Below, one piece after another: positions 56,086 to 64,000 of a stretch of 64,000 nucleotides of DNA (the stretch's first letter is position 1; every line of letters starts with the position of its first letter). Source of the stretch: Sphingomonas sp. URHD0057 (GTDB lineage Bacteria > Pseudomonadota > Alphaproteobacteria > Sphingomonadales > Sphingomonadaceae); NCBI RefSeq assembly GCF_000620665.1, contig NZ_JIAU01000008.1, forward strand, positions 62,001 to 126,000. Reading direction: 5' to 3'. The translations under genes and the position numbers were made by a program. The notes beneath the pieces are model-generated. The model had not been told where the DNA came from. It searched no databases and saw only the letters and a program-made list of their open reading frames with translations.

Positions 56086-59064
56086 TTAGCCACGCTCACC
56101 CCTCTCCACCGGAGGTGGCGGCGGCGGCGGTGGCGGCGGCGCCGGGCACGCCGCATCGGCCACGATGATCGATCCGTCGGGGCAGGTCTGCGTCGCCGGC
56201 GGCGGTGGCAGGGGTGGAGGCGGCGGCGGCGGAGCGACGCGCACGGCCGGGCTCCATTTGAATCGCGCCGTCACGCCGAACGTCCGCGGTTCGCCGAGGA
56301 ACGCGCCGTAAAGCTGGGTTGCGCGCGGGTAGAAGCCGGACTCGACGCCGCGCTGCGTGGTTCCCGACGGAACGCTCTGCAGCGGCGCGTCGAACGCGAC
56401 CTGTTCGAAATTCTTGTCGAACAGGTTTTGCGCCCACAGCTCGATCCCCCAGCGATCATCGTCCCCGTGAACGCCGACGCGGGCGTTGACGGTTGCGTAG
56501 CCTTTCTGGGTCTTCTCGATGTCGAGGTCCGAGCCGGTGTTATATTTGCTGGTGTAGCGCACGTCGGCGTAGAGGAGCCCGCGGATGCCCGACCCACCGA
56601 GCAGCGGGGTCCAGGCGAGCGAGCTCGTCAGTGTCCACTTGGGCGCGTTGGACACCTGCCGTCCGGGCAACTGGAACAAAGCGCTGGTCAGCGCGATCCC
56701 GTTCGCTCCCACGAGGTCATGGCGATATTTGGTGTCGGCCATAGTGACGCCACCATTCACGGCGAGATCGCGCATCGGCCGGGCGAAAACCTCAAGCTCG
56801 AAGCCCTGGCTGCGGACGCCTGGCCGCGTCTTGCCGGTGCACGCGTCGTTCGCATCGTCGTTGTCGGTATCGCCGCCGTTCAGGCTGTCGCTGCAGCTGT
56901 TGATGTTGGCGACGACGAAATTCAATCCGTTGAAGGTGTTCAACTGGAAGTCCTTGAACATCTCGCGGAACAGGGCGACGTTGACGTCGATCCCGGGCCC
57001 GTTGAACTTCGCGCCGAGCTCGAAGGCGTCGACGGTCTCGGGCTTGAACTTCAACGCGTCAAAATTGGTTTGCGGGAGGACCGCTCCATTGCCGCCGACG
57101 CGCAACAGCGCCGCGCGGTCCAGGTTAAACCCGCCGGCCTTGTATCCGCGCGAATAGCTCGCATAGGTCAAAAGCCGATCGGTCGGCTTGTAGCTCAGCA
57201 CCGCGGTGCCCGAGATTTTGCCTTCCTTTATGCTGTCCGATTCATGGAAGCTTCCGCCGGGCACGCTCGGCACGAACACGCACGGAATTTGCCGCAAGGC
57301 GGCGAGCGCGGGGCTCGAGGAATAGAAGGTGCACAGCGTGTTGTTGTCGGCGAGCGCCCCGGCGAGAGTTTTCTTCTCGTGCGTGTAGCGCGCGCCGACG
57401 GTCAGCTTCAGCTGATCGGTGATCGAGAAGATGTTGTGCGTGAACAGCGCCCAGTTGTTGCTGGTCTGGTTCCACTGGTCGTTGGCGGCGACACCGGCGA
57501 GCGACAGGCCCGGGAATCCGGAGATCGTCGCGATGTTCGAATAGCCGCTGTTGGTAAATGGCGGGGCGGCAAAGTTCGGACCGCCCAGGGCGGTCAGATC
57601 GAGCCGGGCAAAGGCCGCCAGCGCCGTCGCGTTCGAACCGACGTGGGGCAGGAGCGCGCCTGCGACGGCCGGGTTGAAGCACGTCGGACTCGCGGGGTTT
57701 GCCAAGGATGGAGTGCCCGTCAAGCCAGCGAAATTAAGCGCGGTCAGGCAGTTCGCCCATCTCGGAAAATCCGCGCCGTAGGTGACGTTGTCGCGGACCC
57801 TCAGCTTCTCATTGGCGTAATAGCCGCCGACCAGCCAATCGAGCCGGTTGCCCCACGAATTGCCTTGGAGGCGCAGTTCCTGGGTGAAGGTCTTGAACCG
57901 GTTGGAGTATCCGCCGTCATCGTCGCGGTAGAGGATGTCGAGATTGTTGAAGTCGGCGTCCTGGCCGCGGATCAGGCGGTTGTAACGATAGGCCGTGATG
58001 GAGGTCAGCTCGGCCCACCCCATGTCGTAAACAGCCTCGCCGGAAATCCCGTAATCGTTGACCCGGTTATTGTAGTTGCGGCCCGGCGTGATCGCGACAT
58101 GGCGGTGATACGGATCATCGTTGATGATCCCGCCGAGTGCACGGGCAAATGCGGCGACGGTCGAAGGTTGCGGACCGGCGGCAGTGAAATCCCGCGCCGG
58201 CAGATAGACGGCCGCGCAGCATTCCTCATTGCGGTGCGAATAGTCGCCGATCAGGCGGAACGAGAAATCGTCGCTCGGCTGGAACAGCGCCTGTCCGCGC
58301 ACCATCCAACGGTTGCGCTCATTCACCCGCCGGCCCGAAACGTCATCCTTGAGGAAGCCGTCGCGCTTGGACCAAACCGCATCCAGCCGGGCTGCGACGC
58401 TGTCGCCGAGAGGACCCGTAATGCTGCCTTCGAGGCGGCGCATGCCGAAATTGCCGATGTCCGCCTGGCCGCTCGCTTCGGGGGTGAAGCGAGGCTTCGC
58501 GGTGATCACGGATATGAGGCCGGCCGAAGTGTTGCGGCCGAACAAGGTACCCTGCGGGCCGCGCAGTACTTCGATTCGATCGAGGGGTCCCAGCTCGGTG
58601 AAGCCGACCCCGGTGCGCGAGCGGTACACGCCGTCAATGAACAGGCCAACCGAGCTTTCGAGACCCGGATTGTCGCCGACCGTGCCGATGCCGCGGATGC
58701 GCGCGACCGCCGCGCCGGCTTCCGACGTGGTCGATGATACGAGCAGGGACGGGGACAGCTGGTTCAGCTGCCGGATATCGGTCGCGCCCGAATATTCGAG
58801 TTGCTGCGCGGTCACAGCGCTGACGGCGAGCGGCACGTCCGACAATGCCTGGTTGCGGCGAGTCGCGGTGATCACGATGTCGCTGGTGTCGACCGGCTGG
58901 GCTTCCCGCGCCTGGTCCTGGGTTGCCGCCCCTTCGGCAGCGCCAGGCGTCGGCTGCGCCGCCTGCTTGTCGGTATCTGTAGCGGACTGCGAGGTCTGCG
59001 CGAATGCCGGCGTTGCGGCCACAACCATAGCTGCCGACAGCAGCCACGCGGACTTGCGGATCAT
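56086..59064 (-). CDS. TonB-dependent outer-membrane receptor with Pro-rich C-terminal tail
   Basis: 992 residues from ATG 59064 (MIRKSAWLLSAAMVVAATPA; GGGGAGAG upstream). A Gln/Ala/Asp-rich linker leads to the TonB box DIVITATRR, the plug (DVPLAVSAVTAQQLE ... VLRGPQGTLFGRNTSAG) and a 22-strand barrel. Beyond the last strand (RFKWSPAVRV) about 50 extra residues form two proline runs around CPDGSIIVADAAC, a tail I have seen in other sphingomonad outer-membrane proteins. The ligand is unknown; the class (no FecA-like N-terminal signalling domain) takes up siderophores, vitamin B12 or glycans. Confidence 0.9.
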   Translation of the reverse strand: MIRKSAWLLSAAMVVAATPAFAQTSQSATDTDKQAAQPTPGAAEGAATQDQAREAQPVDTSDIVITATRRNQALSDVPLAVSAVTAQQLEYSGATDIRQLNQLSPSLLVSSTTSEAGAAVARIRGIGTVGDNPGLESSVGLFIDGVYRSRTGVGFTELGPLDRIEVLRGPQGTLFGRNTSAGLISVITAKPRFTPEASGQADIGNFGMRRLEGSITGPLGDSVAARLDAVWSKRDGFLKDDVSGRRVNERNRWMVRGQALFQPSDDFSFRLIGDYSHRNEECCAAVYLPARDFTAAGPQPSTVAAFARALGGIINDDPYHRHVAITPGRNYNNRVNDYGISGEAVYDMGWAELTSITAYRYNRLIRGQDADFNNLDILYRDDDGGYSNRFKTFTQELRLQGNSWGNRLDWLVGGYYANEKLRVRDNVTYGADFPRWANCLTALNFAGLTGTPSLANPASPTCFNPAVAGALLPHVGSNATALAAFARLDLTALGGPNFAAPPFTNSGYSNIATISGFPGLSLAGVAANDQWNQTSNNWALFTHNIFSITDQLKLTVGARYTHEKKTLAGALADNNTLCTFYSSSPALAALRQIPCVFVPSVPGGSFHESDSIKEGKISGTAVLSYKPTDRLLTYASYSRGYKAGGFNLDRAALLRVGGNGAVLPQTNFDALKFKPETVDAFELGAKFNGPGIDVNVALFREMFKDFQLNTFNGLNFVVANINSCSDSLNGGDTDNDDANDACTGKTRPGVRSQGFELEVFARPMRDLAVNGGVTMADTKYRHDLVGANGIALTSALFQLPGRQVSNAPKWTLTSSLAWTPLLGGSGIRGLLYADVRYTSKYNTGSDLDIEKTQKGYATVNARVGVHGDDDRWGIELWAQNLFDKNFEQVAFDAPLQSVPSGTTQRGVESGFYPRATQLYGAFLGEPRTFGVTARFKWSPAVRVAPPPPPPPLPPPPATQTCPDGSIIVADAACPAPPPPPPPPPPVERGERG

Positions 59065-59204
59065 GTTTTCTCTCCCCTGTTGGGCACGGCCCAAGGGGAA
59101 AGCTAATCCTGATCAACTGCGAAAGGAAGCAAGCGCGACGTCAGCGCAACGCAAATGGCGCCGCTCTGAAGCACAATTGCAACAGGAGCGAAACGAATCC
59201 GCGG

Positions 59205-59726
59205 CTATTTGGGCGAGAGCACCATCAGCATCTGGCGGCCTTCCATGCGCGGGTGCGCCTCGACCTTGGCCATCTCGGCGGTCTGTTCCTGGACCCGGCG
59301 CAGCACCGCCATGCCAAGCTCCCCATGCGCCATTTCGCGGCCGCGGAAGCGCATCGTGACCTTGACCTTGTCCCCCTCCTCGAGGAACTCGAACACCTTC
59401 TTCATCTTGGTGTCATAGTCGTGGTCGTCGATGTTCGGACGCATCTTGATCTCCTTGATCTCCTGCGTCTTCTGCTTCTTGCGCTGCTCGTTGGCCTTCT
59501 TCTGCGCCTCGTATTTGTAACGTCCGATGTCGAGGAACTTGGCGACGGGAGGGTCCGAGTTGGGAGAAATTTCGACCAGGTCGAGCCCGACTCCCTGCGC
59601 TTGTTCGAAGGCTTCGCGCGTATACATCACGCCCAGGTTTTCGCCGTTTTCATCGATCACCCGCACCTTCTGTGACTGGATGAACTCGTTGTAGCGGGGG
59701 CCACTCATCGGCGGCGGGGGCGCCAT
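59205..59726 (-). CDS. infC: Translation initiation factor IF-3
   Basis: 173 residues. GPRYNEFIQSQKVRVIDENG is the IF-3 start, KYEAQKKANEQRKKQK forms the basic linker and KVKVTMRFRGREMAHGELGM the C-terminal 30S-binding domain. IF-3 prevents subunit joining and proofreads the start codon. thrS lies upstream on the same strand with a 143-base spacer holding a hairpin; the frequent partners rpmI and rplT are not next to it. The start ATG is preceded closely by GAGGA; rare start codons are common for this gene. Confidence 0.94.
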   Translation of the reverse strand: MAPPPPMSGPRYNEFIQSQKVRVIDENGENLGVMYTREAFEQAQGVGLDLVEISPNSDPPVAKFLDIGRYKYEAQKKANEQRKKQKTQEIKEIKMRPNIDDHDYDTKMKKVFEFLEEGDKVKVTMRFRGREMAHGELGMAVLRRVQEQTAEMAKVEAHPRMEGRQMLMVLSPK

Positions 59727-59802
59727 TCCTCGGCGCGGATAGGGCGGTGGTATAGCGAAGACTCCGTTGTGATTGCTCGAAGCGTGCGAGTTAGGCGCTT
59801 AA

Positions 59803-59830
59803 CCGCCCGATGAAAAGGTTGGGCGGGCGG
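59803..59830 (-). promoter_or_regulatory. Hairpin in the thrS-infC spacer
   Basis: On the minus strand CCGCCC (in two overlapping registers) pairs with GGGCGG across a loop of 12 or 16 bases, about 40 bases after the thrS stop and 80 before infC. It may terminate or attenuate transcription, or cap the infC leader. Confidence 0.35.
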
Positions 59831-59869
59831 ATTGGTGTGATTTTTGCCGCAAGCTGTGGCGGCGTGGCG

Positions 59870-61882
59870 TCAGCGAAGGTCCGGCGGAACTGCCTCCGCT
59901 CGGATCATTTCGACCGCTTCGTCGAGGCTCATCATTTTCTGATGCTCGTCGCTGCCGAGACGGCGCAGGGCGACGCTGCGCTCATCCGCCTCGCGCTTGC
60001 CGACGACGAACAGCAGCGGAACCTTGGCGAGGCTGTGTTCGCGCACCTTGTAGTTGATCTTCTCGTTGCGGAGGTCCGCCTCGGCGCGAATGCCCGCGGC
60101 GCGCAGCTTGCCGAGTACCTCGGCGGCATAATCGTCAGCGTCCGACACGATCGTCGCGACCACTGCCTGCACCGGCGCCAGCCACAGCGGGAACCTGCCC
60201 GCATAATGCTCGATCAGGATGCCGATGAACCGTTCGAACGTGCCGATGATCGCGCGGTGGAGCATCACCGGGCGGTGCTTCTGGCCGTCCTCGCCAACGT
60301 AGCTCGCGTCGAGCCGCTCGGGCAGCACGGTGTCGGTCTGCATCGTGCCGACCTGCCACGTCCGGCCGATCGCGTCGGTCAGGTGGAACTCGAGCTTGGG
60401 CGCGTAGAAGGCCCCCTCGCCCGGCAGCTCTTCCCAGCCGAACTCCTCAGTGTTGCGGCCGGTCGCCGCCACCGCGTCGCGCAGGCTCTGCTCGGACCAG
60501 TCCCACATTTCGTCGGAGCCGAAGCGCTGATCGGGCCGAAGCGCGAGCTTGATCGCGTAGCTGTCGAAGCCGAGCTCGCGGTACATCTCGTCGAGCAGAT
60601 CGCAGAATTGGCGCACTTCCTCGACTAGCTGGTCCTCGCGGCAGAAGATGTGGGCGTCGTCCTGGGTGAACTGGCGCACGCGGAGGATGCCGTGGAGGGC
60701 GCCGTGCGGCTCGTTGCGGTGGCAACAACCGAACTCGGCGAGCCGCAGCGGCAGGTCGCGGTAACTGGTGATGCCCTGCTTGAAGACCTGGACGTGGGCC
60801 GGGCAGTTCATCGGCTTCAAGGCCATCCACTGCGCGTCGCCCGAGATCACCGGCCCTTGTTCTTCGGTGCTCGGGATTTCGTCGGGCACCACGAACATGT
60901 TCTCGCGATACTTGCCCCAGTGGCCCGACTGCTCCCACAGCCGCGCGTCCATGAGCTGCGGGGTCTTGATCTCCTGATAGCCGGCGGCGTCGAGCTTGCG
61001 GCGGATGTAGGCCTCGAGCTGGCGCCAGATGACGTAGCCGTTGGGGTGCCAGAAGACGCTGCCGTGCGCTTCCGCCTGGAGGTGGAACAGGTCCATCTCC
61101 TGACCGATCTTGCGGTGGTCGCGCTTGGCCGCCTCTTCGAGCCGCACGAGGTAGGCGTCCAGCTGCTTCTTGTTGAGCCAGGCGGTGCCGTAGATCCGCG
61201 ACAGCATCGGGTTTTTGGGATCGCCCCGCCAATAGGCGCCGGACACGCGGGTCAGCTTGAACGATTGCGGGTCGAGCTTGCCGGTCGAGGCAAGGTGCGG
61301 CCCGCGGCACAGGTCGATCCACGCATCCGCGCGGTCGCCGGAGCGATACATAGTTATCGGCTCGCCATCGGGCAGCTCCATCACCCACTCGGCCTTGAAC
61401 GCCTCGCCTTGCTTCTCGAACAGGGCGCGTACGTCCTCGCGCTGCCACACTTCGCGGATCAGCGGCACGTCGGTAGCGATGATCCGCCGCATCTCCTCCT
61501 CGATCGCCGGCAGCTCCTCTTCGGTGAAGGGTCCGTGCTCCGCAGTCGGCGCGAAGTCGTAATAGAAACCGTCGTCGGTCGCTGGGCCGAAGGTGATCTG
61601 CGTCCCGGGATAAAGCTTCTGCACCGCCTCCGCGAGGATGTGAGCGAAGTCGTGACGCACCAGCTCGAGCGCGTCGGCCTCGTCGCGCGAGGTGATCAGC
61701 GCCAGGGTCGCATCGCCTTCGAACGGCCGCATGATGTCGCGCACCTCGCCGTCGACCTTGGCCGCGAGCGCCGCCTTGACCAGCCCCGGCCCGATCGCCG
61801 CCGCGACATCGGCCGGCGTCGAGCCTTCAGGCATTTCCCGGACCGAGCCGTCGGGAAGCGCAATCTTGAACATCTTGGTCAT
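59870..61882 (-). CDS. thrS: Threonine--tRNA ligase ThrS
   Basis: 670 residues from ATG 61882 ([20 protein letters not shown]); earlier ATGs add unconserved sequence. N-terminal TGS domain, editing domain ([16 protein letters not shown], with DLCRGPHL later), class II core with the zinc Cys in [14 protein letters not shown], motif 2 [20 protein letters not shown] and motif 3 [18 protein letters not shown], then the anticodon-binding domain. Charges tRNA-Thr in the cytoplasm. No T-box or similar leader was recognised upstream. Confidence 0.95.
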   Translation of the reverse strand: MTKMFKIALPDGSVREMPEGSTPADVAAAIGPGLVKAALAAKVDGEVRDIMRPFEGDATLALITSRDEADALELVRHDFAHILAEAVQKLYPGTQITFGPATDDGFYYDFAPTAEHGPFTEEELPAIEEEMRRIIATDVPLIREVWQREDVRALFEKQGEAFKAEWVMELPDGEPITMYRSGDRADAWIDLCRGPHLASTGKLDPQSFKLTRVSGAYWRGDPKNPMLSRIYGTAWLNKKQLDAYLVRLEEAAKRDHRKIGQEMDLFHLQAEAHGSVFWHPNGYVIWRQLEAYIRRKLDAAGYQEIKTPQLMDARLWEQSGHWGKYRENMFVVPDEIPSTEEQGPVISGDAQWMALKPMNCPAHVQVFKQGITSYRDLPLRLAEFGCCHRNEPHGALHGILRVRQFTQDDAHIFCREDQLVEEVRQFCDLLDEMYRELGFDSYAIKLALRPDQRFGSDEMWDWSEQSLRDAVAATGRNTEEFGWEELPGEGAFYAPKLEFHLTDAIGRTWQVGTMQTDTVLPERLDASYVGEDGQKHRPVMLHRAIIGTFERFIGILIEHYAGRFPLWLAPVQAVVATIVSDADDYAAEVLGKLRAAGIRAEADLRNEKINYKVREHSLAKVPLLFVVGKREADERSVALRRLGSDEHQKMMSLDEAVEMIRAEAVPPDLR

Positions 61883-62144
61883 TAGGCCGGGCATGTAGCG
61901 ACGGCGGGGCAGCGCCTCAACTGCGCGCATGATGCCGCCTGGGGTTCCTTGGCGTCTGATCGACGAAGAACGCGTTCTGCTCCGCGGTCCTGGCGGACTG
62001 GATCAAGGCGTCGATGTCGCGGCGCCGGTGCGGCTGCAGGCCGATCGCGCCCCTGCGCCACCATCAGGCTGAGGCTCCCCAACACGCTTTCTTAATGGCA
62101 ACGGGCTAGACGGCTGGGCTCGACCTCTCACGCGTGGGACAGCA
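61883..62144. other. Intergenic region between thrS and acyltransferase, with possible coding relic
   Basis: The largest gap in the window. On the minus strand a frame without start codon reads [20 protein letters not shown] and then [14 protein letters not shown] before stopping near 61929. Its protein-like character suggests the end of a decayed gene, but nothing is recognised. Promoters for the divergent thrS and acyltransferase genes must lie here; no clear consensus was seen. Confidence 0.35.
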
Positions 62145-63083
62145 GTGCAGAAGCTCCGGTCCATTCAGGTGCTGCGCGGACTGGCGGCCTGTGCGGTCGT
62201 CTTCCTCCATGCTTATCCGGATCCTAACGGGCCCGTCGGCAATGCCGGCTACGGGGCAGCGGGCGTCGACCTGTTCTTCGTGATCTCCGGCTTCATCATG
62301 GCCAGCGTCTCGCAAGGACGGACCGCAGGGCAGTTCCTCGGTGACCGGCTGTGGCGGATTTACCCCTTGTGGTGGGTTGCGGTGCTGCCGTGGCTGTTCA
62401 TGGTGCCGCGCGGACCGACGTTCCTGGTCTCCAGCCTGACCCTGTGGCCGATCTATGGTGGCGGCTACTTTGTGCCGGTGCTCAAAGTCGGCTGGACGCT
62501 CAGCTTCGAGCTTCTGTTCTACCTCGCCATGACCGCAGCGATCGCGACGCGCGCCGCCGTCCCGCTGGCGCTTTACGCGCTGTTCCTGGTCGGTGCACTG
62601 GCAACCTCCAGTCCGCTACTTCACTTCCTCGGCAGCCCGATGGCGCTCGAGTTCCTGATGGGGGTGCTGATCGCCCGGCTTCCGCGGCGCCCCGCCGTGG
62701 GCATCTTGCTTCCGATCGGCATCGCACTGTTTGCCTGTACGTCGGCCGGCGTCGGCGACGTCGAAGCCTCGCTGGGGCCGCAATGGGCGCTATGGCGCGC
62801 GCTCCTGTGGGGCGTTCCGGCTGCGCTCGTCGTCTGGGGCACGCTGTCCCTCGACCGGGTCTTCAAGCACCGCGCCTTCGACGTCCCCGTGGCGCTCGGC
62901 GACGCGTCTTACTCCATTTACCTGTTCCATCCGCTGGTGGCTTACGGCCTCGACCTCGCCTGGCCGGCCCGCATTCTCCTTGCCGCCGGGGTTGGCTGGG
63001 CGATGCATCTGCTGGTCGAGACGAGGCTTTTGCACCTGCGCAAGCGCGCCTTCGCAATTCGCCCGACGTTCGCCGTATCGTAA
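62145..63083 (+). CDS. Acyltransferase 3 family membrane protein (OafA/NodX-like)
   Basis: 312 residues from GTG, with about ten predicted spans. KLRSIQVLRGLAACAVVFLH opens with the catalytic-region RG and His found in acyltransferase_3 proteins, followed by GYGAAGVDLFFVISGFIM and RLWRIYPLWW, both strong family signatures. The last helices carry LGDASYSIYLFHPLV. Such enzymes move acetyl or other acyl groups onto cell-surface sugars; the acceptor cannot be told, and no polysaccharide cluster is next to it. Confidence 0.88.
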   Translation: MQKLRSIQVLRGLAACAVVFLHAYPDPNGPVGNAGYGAAGVDLFFVISGFIMASVSQGRTAGQFLGDRLWRIYPLWWVAVLPWLFMVPRGPTFLVSSLTLWPIYGGGYFVPVLKVGWTLSFELLFYLAMTAAIATRAAVPLALYALFLVGALATSSPLLHFLGSPMALEFLMGVLIARLPRRPAVGILLPIGIALFACTSAGVGDVEASLGPQWALWRALLWGVPAALVVWGTLSLDRVFKHRAFDVPVALGDASYSIYLFHPLVAYGLDLAWPARILLAAGVGWAMHLLVETRLLHLRKRAFAIRPTFAVS

Positions 63084-63090
63084 AGCACCC

Positions 63091-63120
63091 TTGACAGCGA
63101 TCTCCGATCCGATGTAATGT
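63091..63120 (+). promoter_or_regulatory. Sigma-70-type promoter for the membrane-protein/XRE pair
   Basis: A consensus -35 TTGACA is 18 bases from TAATGT, 30 bases ahead of the ATG at 63151. An alternative -10 (TACTAT) lies at 63127-63132. Confidence 0.55.
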
Positions 63121-63150
63121 TCGCTTTACTATTCGGAAAGGGATCTTGTC

Positions 63151-63561
63151 ATGACTTGGAACGCGGCCATGAAGCGATACAATTGGCGCGTACTCTGGTT
63201 GAGTGCACTTTACGCCATTTTCCTGATCGGCGCGGTTTACGGCTTCAAACATCGGCTTTTTGCCGGTCCGAGCGCTTATCTCGCTGCGATCCTGCCCGCC
63301 TTGCCGATTGTCGGCATTTTCGCCGCGATGGGCCGCTACCTAGTCGAGGAGCAGGACGAATATGTGCGCATGTTGATGGTCCGCCAGTCGCTCTGGGCAA
63401 GCGGATTTGCGCTTAGCGTTGCCACCGTTTGGGGCTTTCTCGAGAACTTCAACCTCGTCACTCATGTCGATGCTTATTCGATTGCGATCGTCTGGTTCTT
63501 CGGCCTCGGCGTCGGATCGATCATGAACAAGCTCACCCTCGGCTCCACGGTGCGCTGCTGA
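63151..63561 (+). CDS. Four-span membrane protein, unknown function
   Basis: 136 residues with spans near 15-33 (VLWLSALYAIFLIGAVYGF), 40-60, 80-97 and 108-126. The loop after span two has YLVEEQDEYVRMLMVRQSLW, a conserved-looking motif I recall from small membrane proteins paired with XRE regulators. AAAGGGA lies 7 bases before the ATG. Its TGA overlaps the ATG of the following XRE gene, so the two are cotranslated as a unit. Confidence 0.7.
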   Translation: MTWNAAMKRYNWRVLWLSALYAIFLIGAVYGFKHRLFAGPSAYLAAILPALPIVGIFAAMGRYLVEEQDEYVRMLMVRQSLWASGFALSVATVWGFLENFNLVTHVDAYSIAIVWFFGLGVGSIMNKLTLGSTVRC

Positions 63562-63776
63562 TGGAAAACCGCCTTCGCCTCCTGCGCGCCGAGCGCAGCT
63601 GGAGCCAGCAGGGCCTTGCCGAGCGCCTCGAAGTGTCGCGCCAGAGCGTGAATGCGATCGAGACCGGCAAATACGATCCCTCGCTGCCGCTCGCGTTCCG
63701 GATCGCCGAGCTGTTCGACCGACCGATCGAGGACATTTTCGTGTCGCCCTCGCGCCGCAGCTCGAAGGCCATCTAG
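63561..63776 (+). CDS. Small XRE-family helix-turn-helix regulator
   Basis: 71 residues: MENRLRLLRAERSWSQQGLA followed by the recognition helix VSRQSVNAIETGKYDPS and LAFRIAELFDRPIEDIFV. This is the compact XRE type (similar to YgzD/HipB-sized regulators) that consists of the HTH only. It starts on the last base of the membrane-protein gene. It probably controls its own operon; no toxin is adjacent. Confidence 0.88.
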   Translation: MENRLRLLRAERSWSQQGLAERLEVSRQSVNAIETGKYDPSLPLAFRIAELFDRPIEDIFVSPSRRSSKAI

Positions 63777-63783
63777 CCCGCTG

Positions 63784-64000
63784 CTAGGCGGTTTCGACCG
63801 GCCCGAGCGCTTCGTCGAGGATCGCTTCCGCCTTGAGGAACAGCTGGGTGTCCACAATCACCCCCGATGCATGGGCATTCTCGATCACCTGCTCGGGACG
63901 AGACGCGCCGATGATCGCCGAGGCCACGTTGGGCTCGCGGAGAACCCAGGCGAGCGCGAACTGCGGCAGAGTCAGCCCGGCCTCCTCGGCGATGGGCTTC
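63784..64000 (-). CDS. Aldo/keto reductase, C-terminal part only (runs off window)
   Basis: The minus strand at the window edge reads LTLPQFALAWVLREPNVASA, then IIGASRPEQVIENAHASGVI and ends LDEALGPVETA. LAWVL with the downstream GAS(R)xxQ matches the cofactor-binding end of aldo/keto reductases (NADPH-dependent oxidoreductases of the YghZ/Tas type). The active-site Asp, Tyr, Lys and His are outside the window. Confidence 0.8.
   Translation of the reverse strand, partial: KPIAEEAGLTLPQFALAWVLREPNVASAIIGASRPEQVIENAHASGVIVDTQLFLKAEAILDEALGPVETA

Noticed and set aside
56428-58737. 769-residue open frame antisense to the TonB receptor
   Set aside because: Shadow of a clearly coding gene; composition typical of antisense frames.
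61882-62085. 67-residue minus-strand ORF beside thrS
   Set aside because: Arg/Ala-rich, out of frame with the more protein-like relic; no ribosome site.

Overview
The window is a GC-rich, densely packed chromosomal segment from an alphaproteobacterium, most likely a sphingomonad (order Sphingomonadales). This rests on gene content and protein style: a TonB-dependent receptor with a Pro-rich C-terminal tail, one long RelA/SpoT-type RSH, an MaeB-type malic enzyme, a short-stop/start-overlap operon style and many ATGA, GTGA and TTGA junctions. No plasmid, transposon, integrase, rRNA operon or CRISPR array is visible. No gene-free stretch exceeds 300 bases; the largest gap is about 260 bases (61883-62144).

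Layout. 1-5245: aspartyl protease (cut by the window edge), lipid kinase, VOC protein, DUF3617-like lipoprotein, a short trimeric autotransporter adhesin and a small membrane protein. 5301-11415: uvrB, a membrane protein, a PAS-PAS hybrid histidine kinase and a secreted M20 peptidase. 11536-12901: an isolated phage-type lysis cassette (GH108 endolysin, broken holin, Rz with nested Rz1). 12917-17983: TMEM175-like channel, secreted esterase, then hslV and hslU separated by a circularly permuted D-amino-acid-oxidase-like flavoprotein, and a DUF2459 protein. 18045-21948: tRNA-Pro(GGG), yajC-secD-secF and bamD, an envelope-biogenesis block. 21985-27583: recN, DUF1697, dienelactone hydrolase, ligA and a 2OG-oxygenase-like gene, joined by overlapping stop/start codons. 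27663-31821: a minus-strand run SDR, B3 metallo-beta-lactamase, prmA and S10 carboxypeptidase. 31861-37991: a globin-coupled-sensor-like transducer, sdhCDA without sdhB, a second MBL-fold protein and a broken PAS-GAF sensor. 37970-41604: two parts of the ligase-associated DNA repair module (exonuclease and Lhr-type helicase) diverging around a 59-aa membrane protein. 41634-47097: a small lipoprotein, an M20-fold protein with altered metal ligands, a DEDD nuclease, an HxlR regulator diverging from a small periplasmic protein, and rsh. 47131-56079: maeB, mutS, a TPR/AspH-type hydroxylase and glnD. 56086-64000: TonB receptor, infC, thrS, an acyltransferase, a membrane-protein/XRE pair and the tail of an aldo/keto reductase.

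Most of the window is housekeeping: DNA repair (uvrB, recN, ligA, mutS, exonuclease/helicase), protein export and outer-membrane assembly (YajC-SecDF, BamD), proteostasis (HslVU), nitrogen and stringent signalling (GlnD, RSH) and the TCA cycle (SDH, MaeB). The most unusual parts are: (a) the stand-alone lysis cassette, whose holin reading frame is broken by an exact 10-bp tandem duplication and restored by removing one copy; (b) the flavoprotein whose usual C-terminal DAAO signature lies before its Rossmann motif; (c) the split repair module, whose helicase seems to need a CTG start; and (d) several metallohydrolase-fold proteins with replaced metal ligands.
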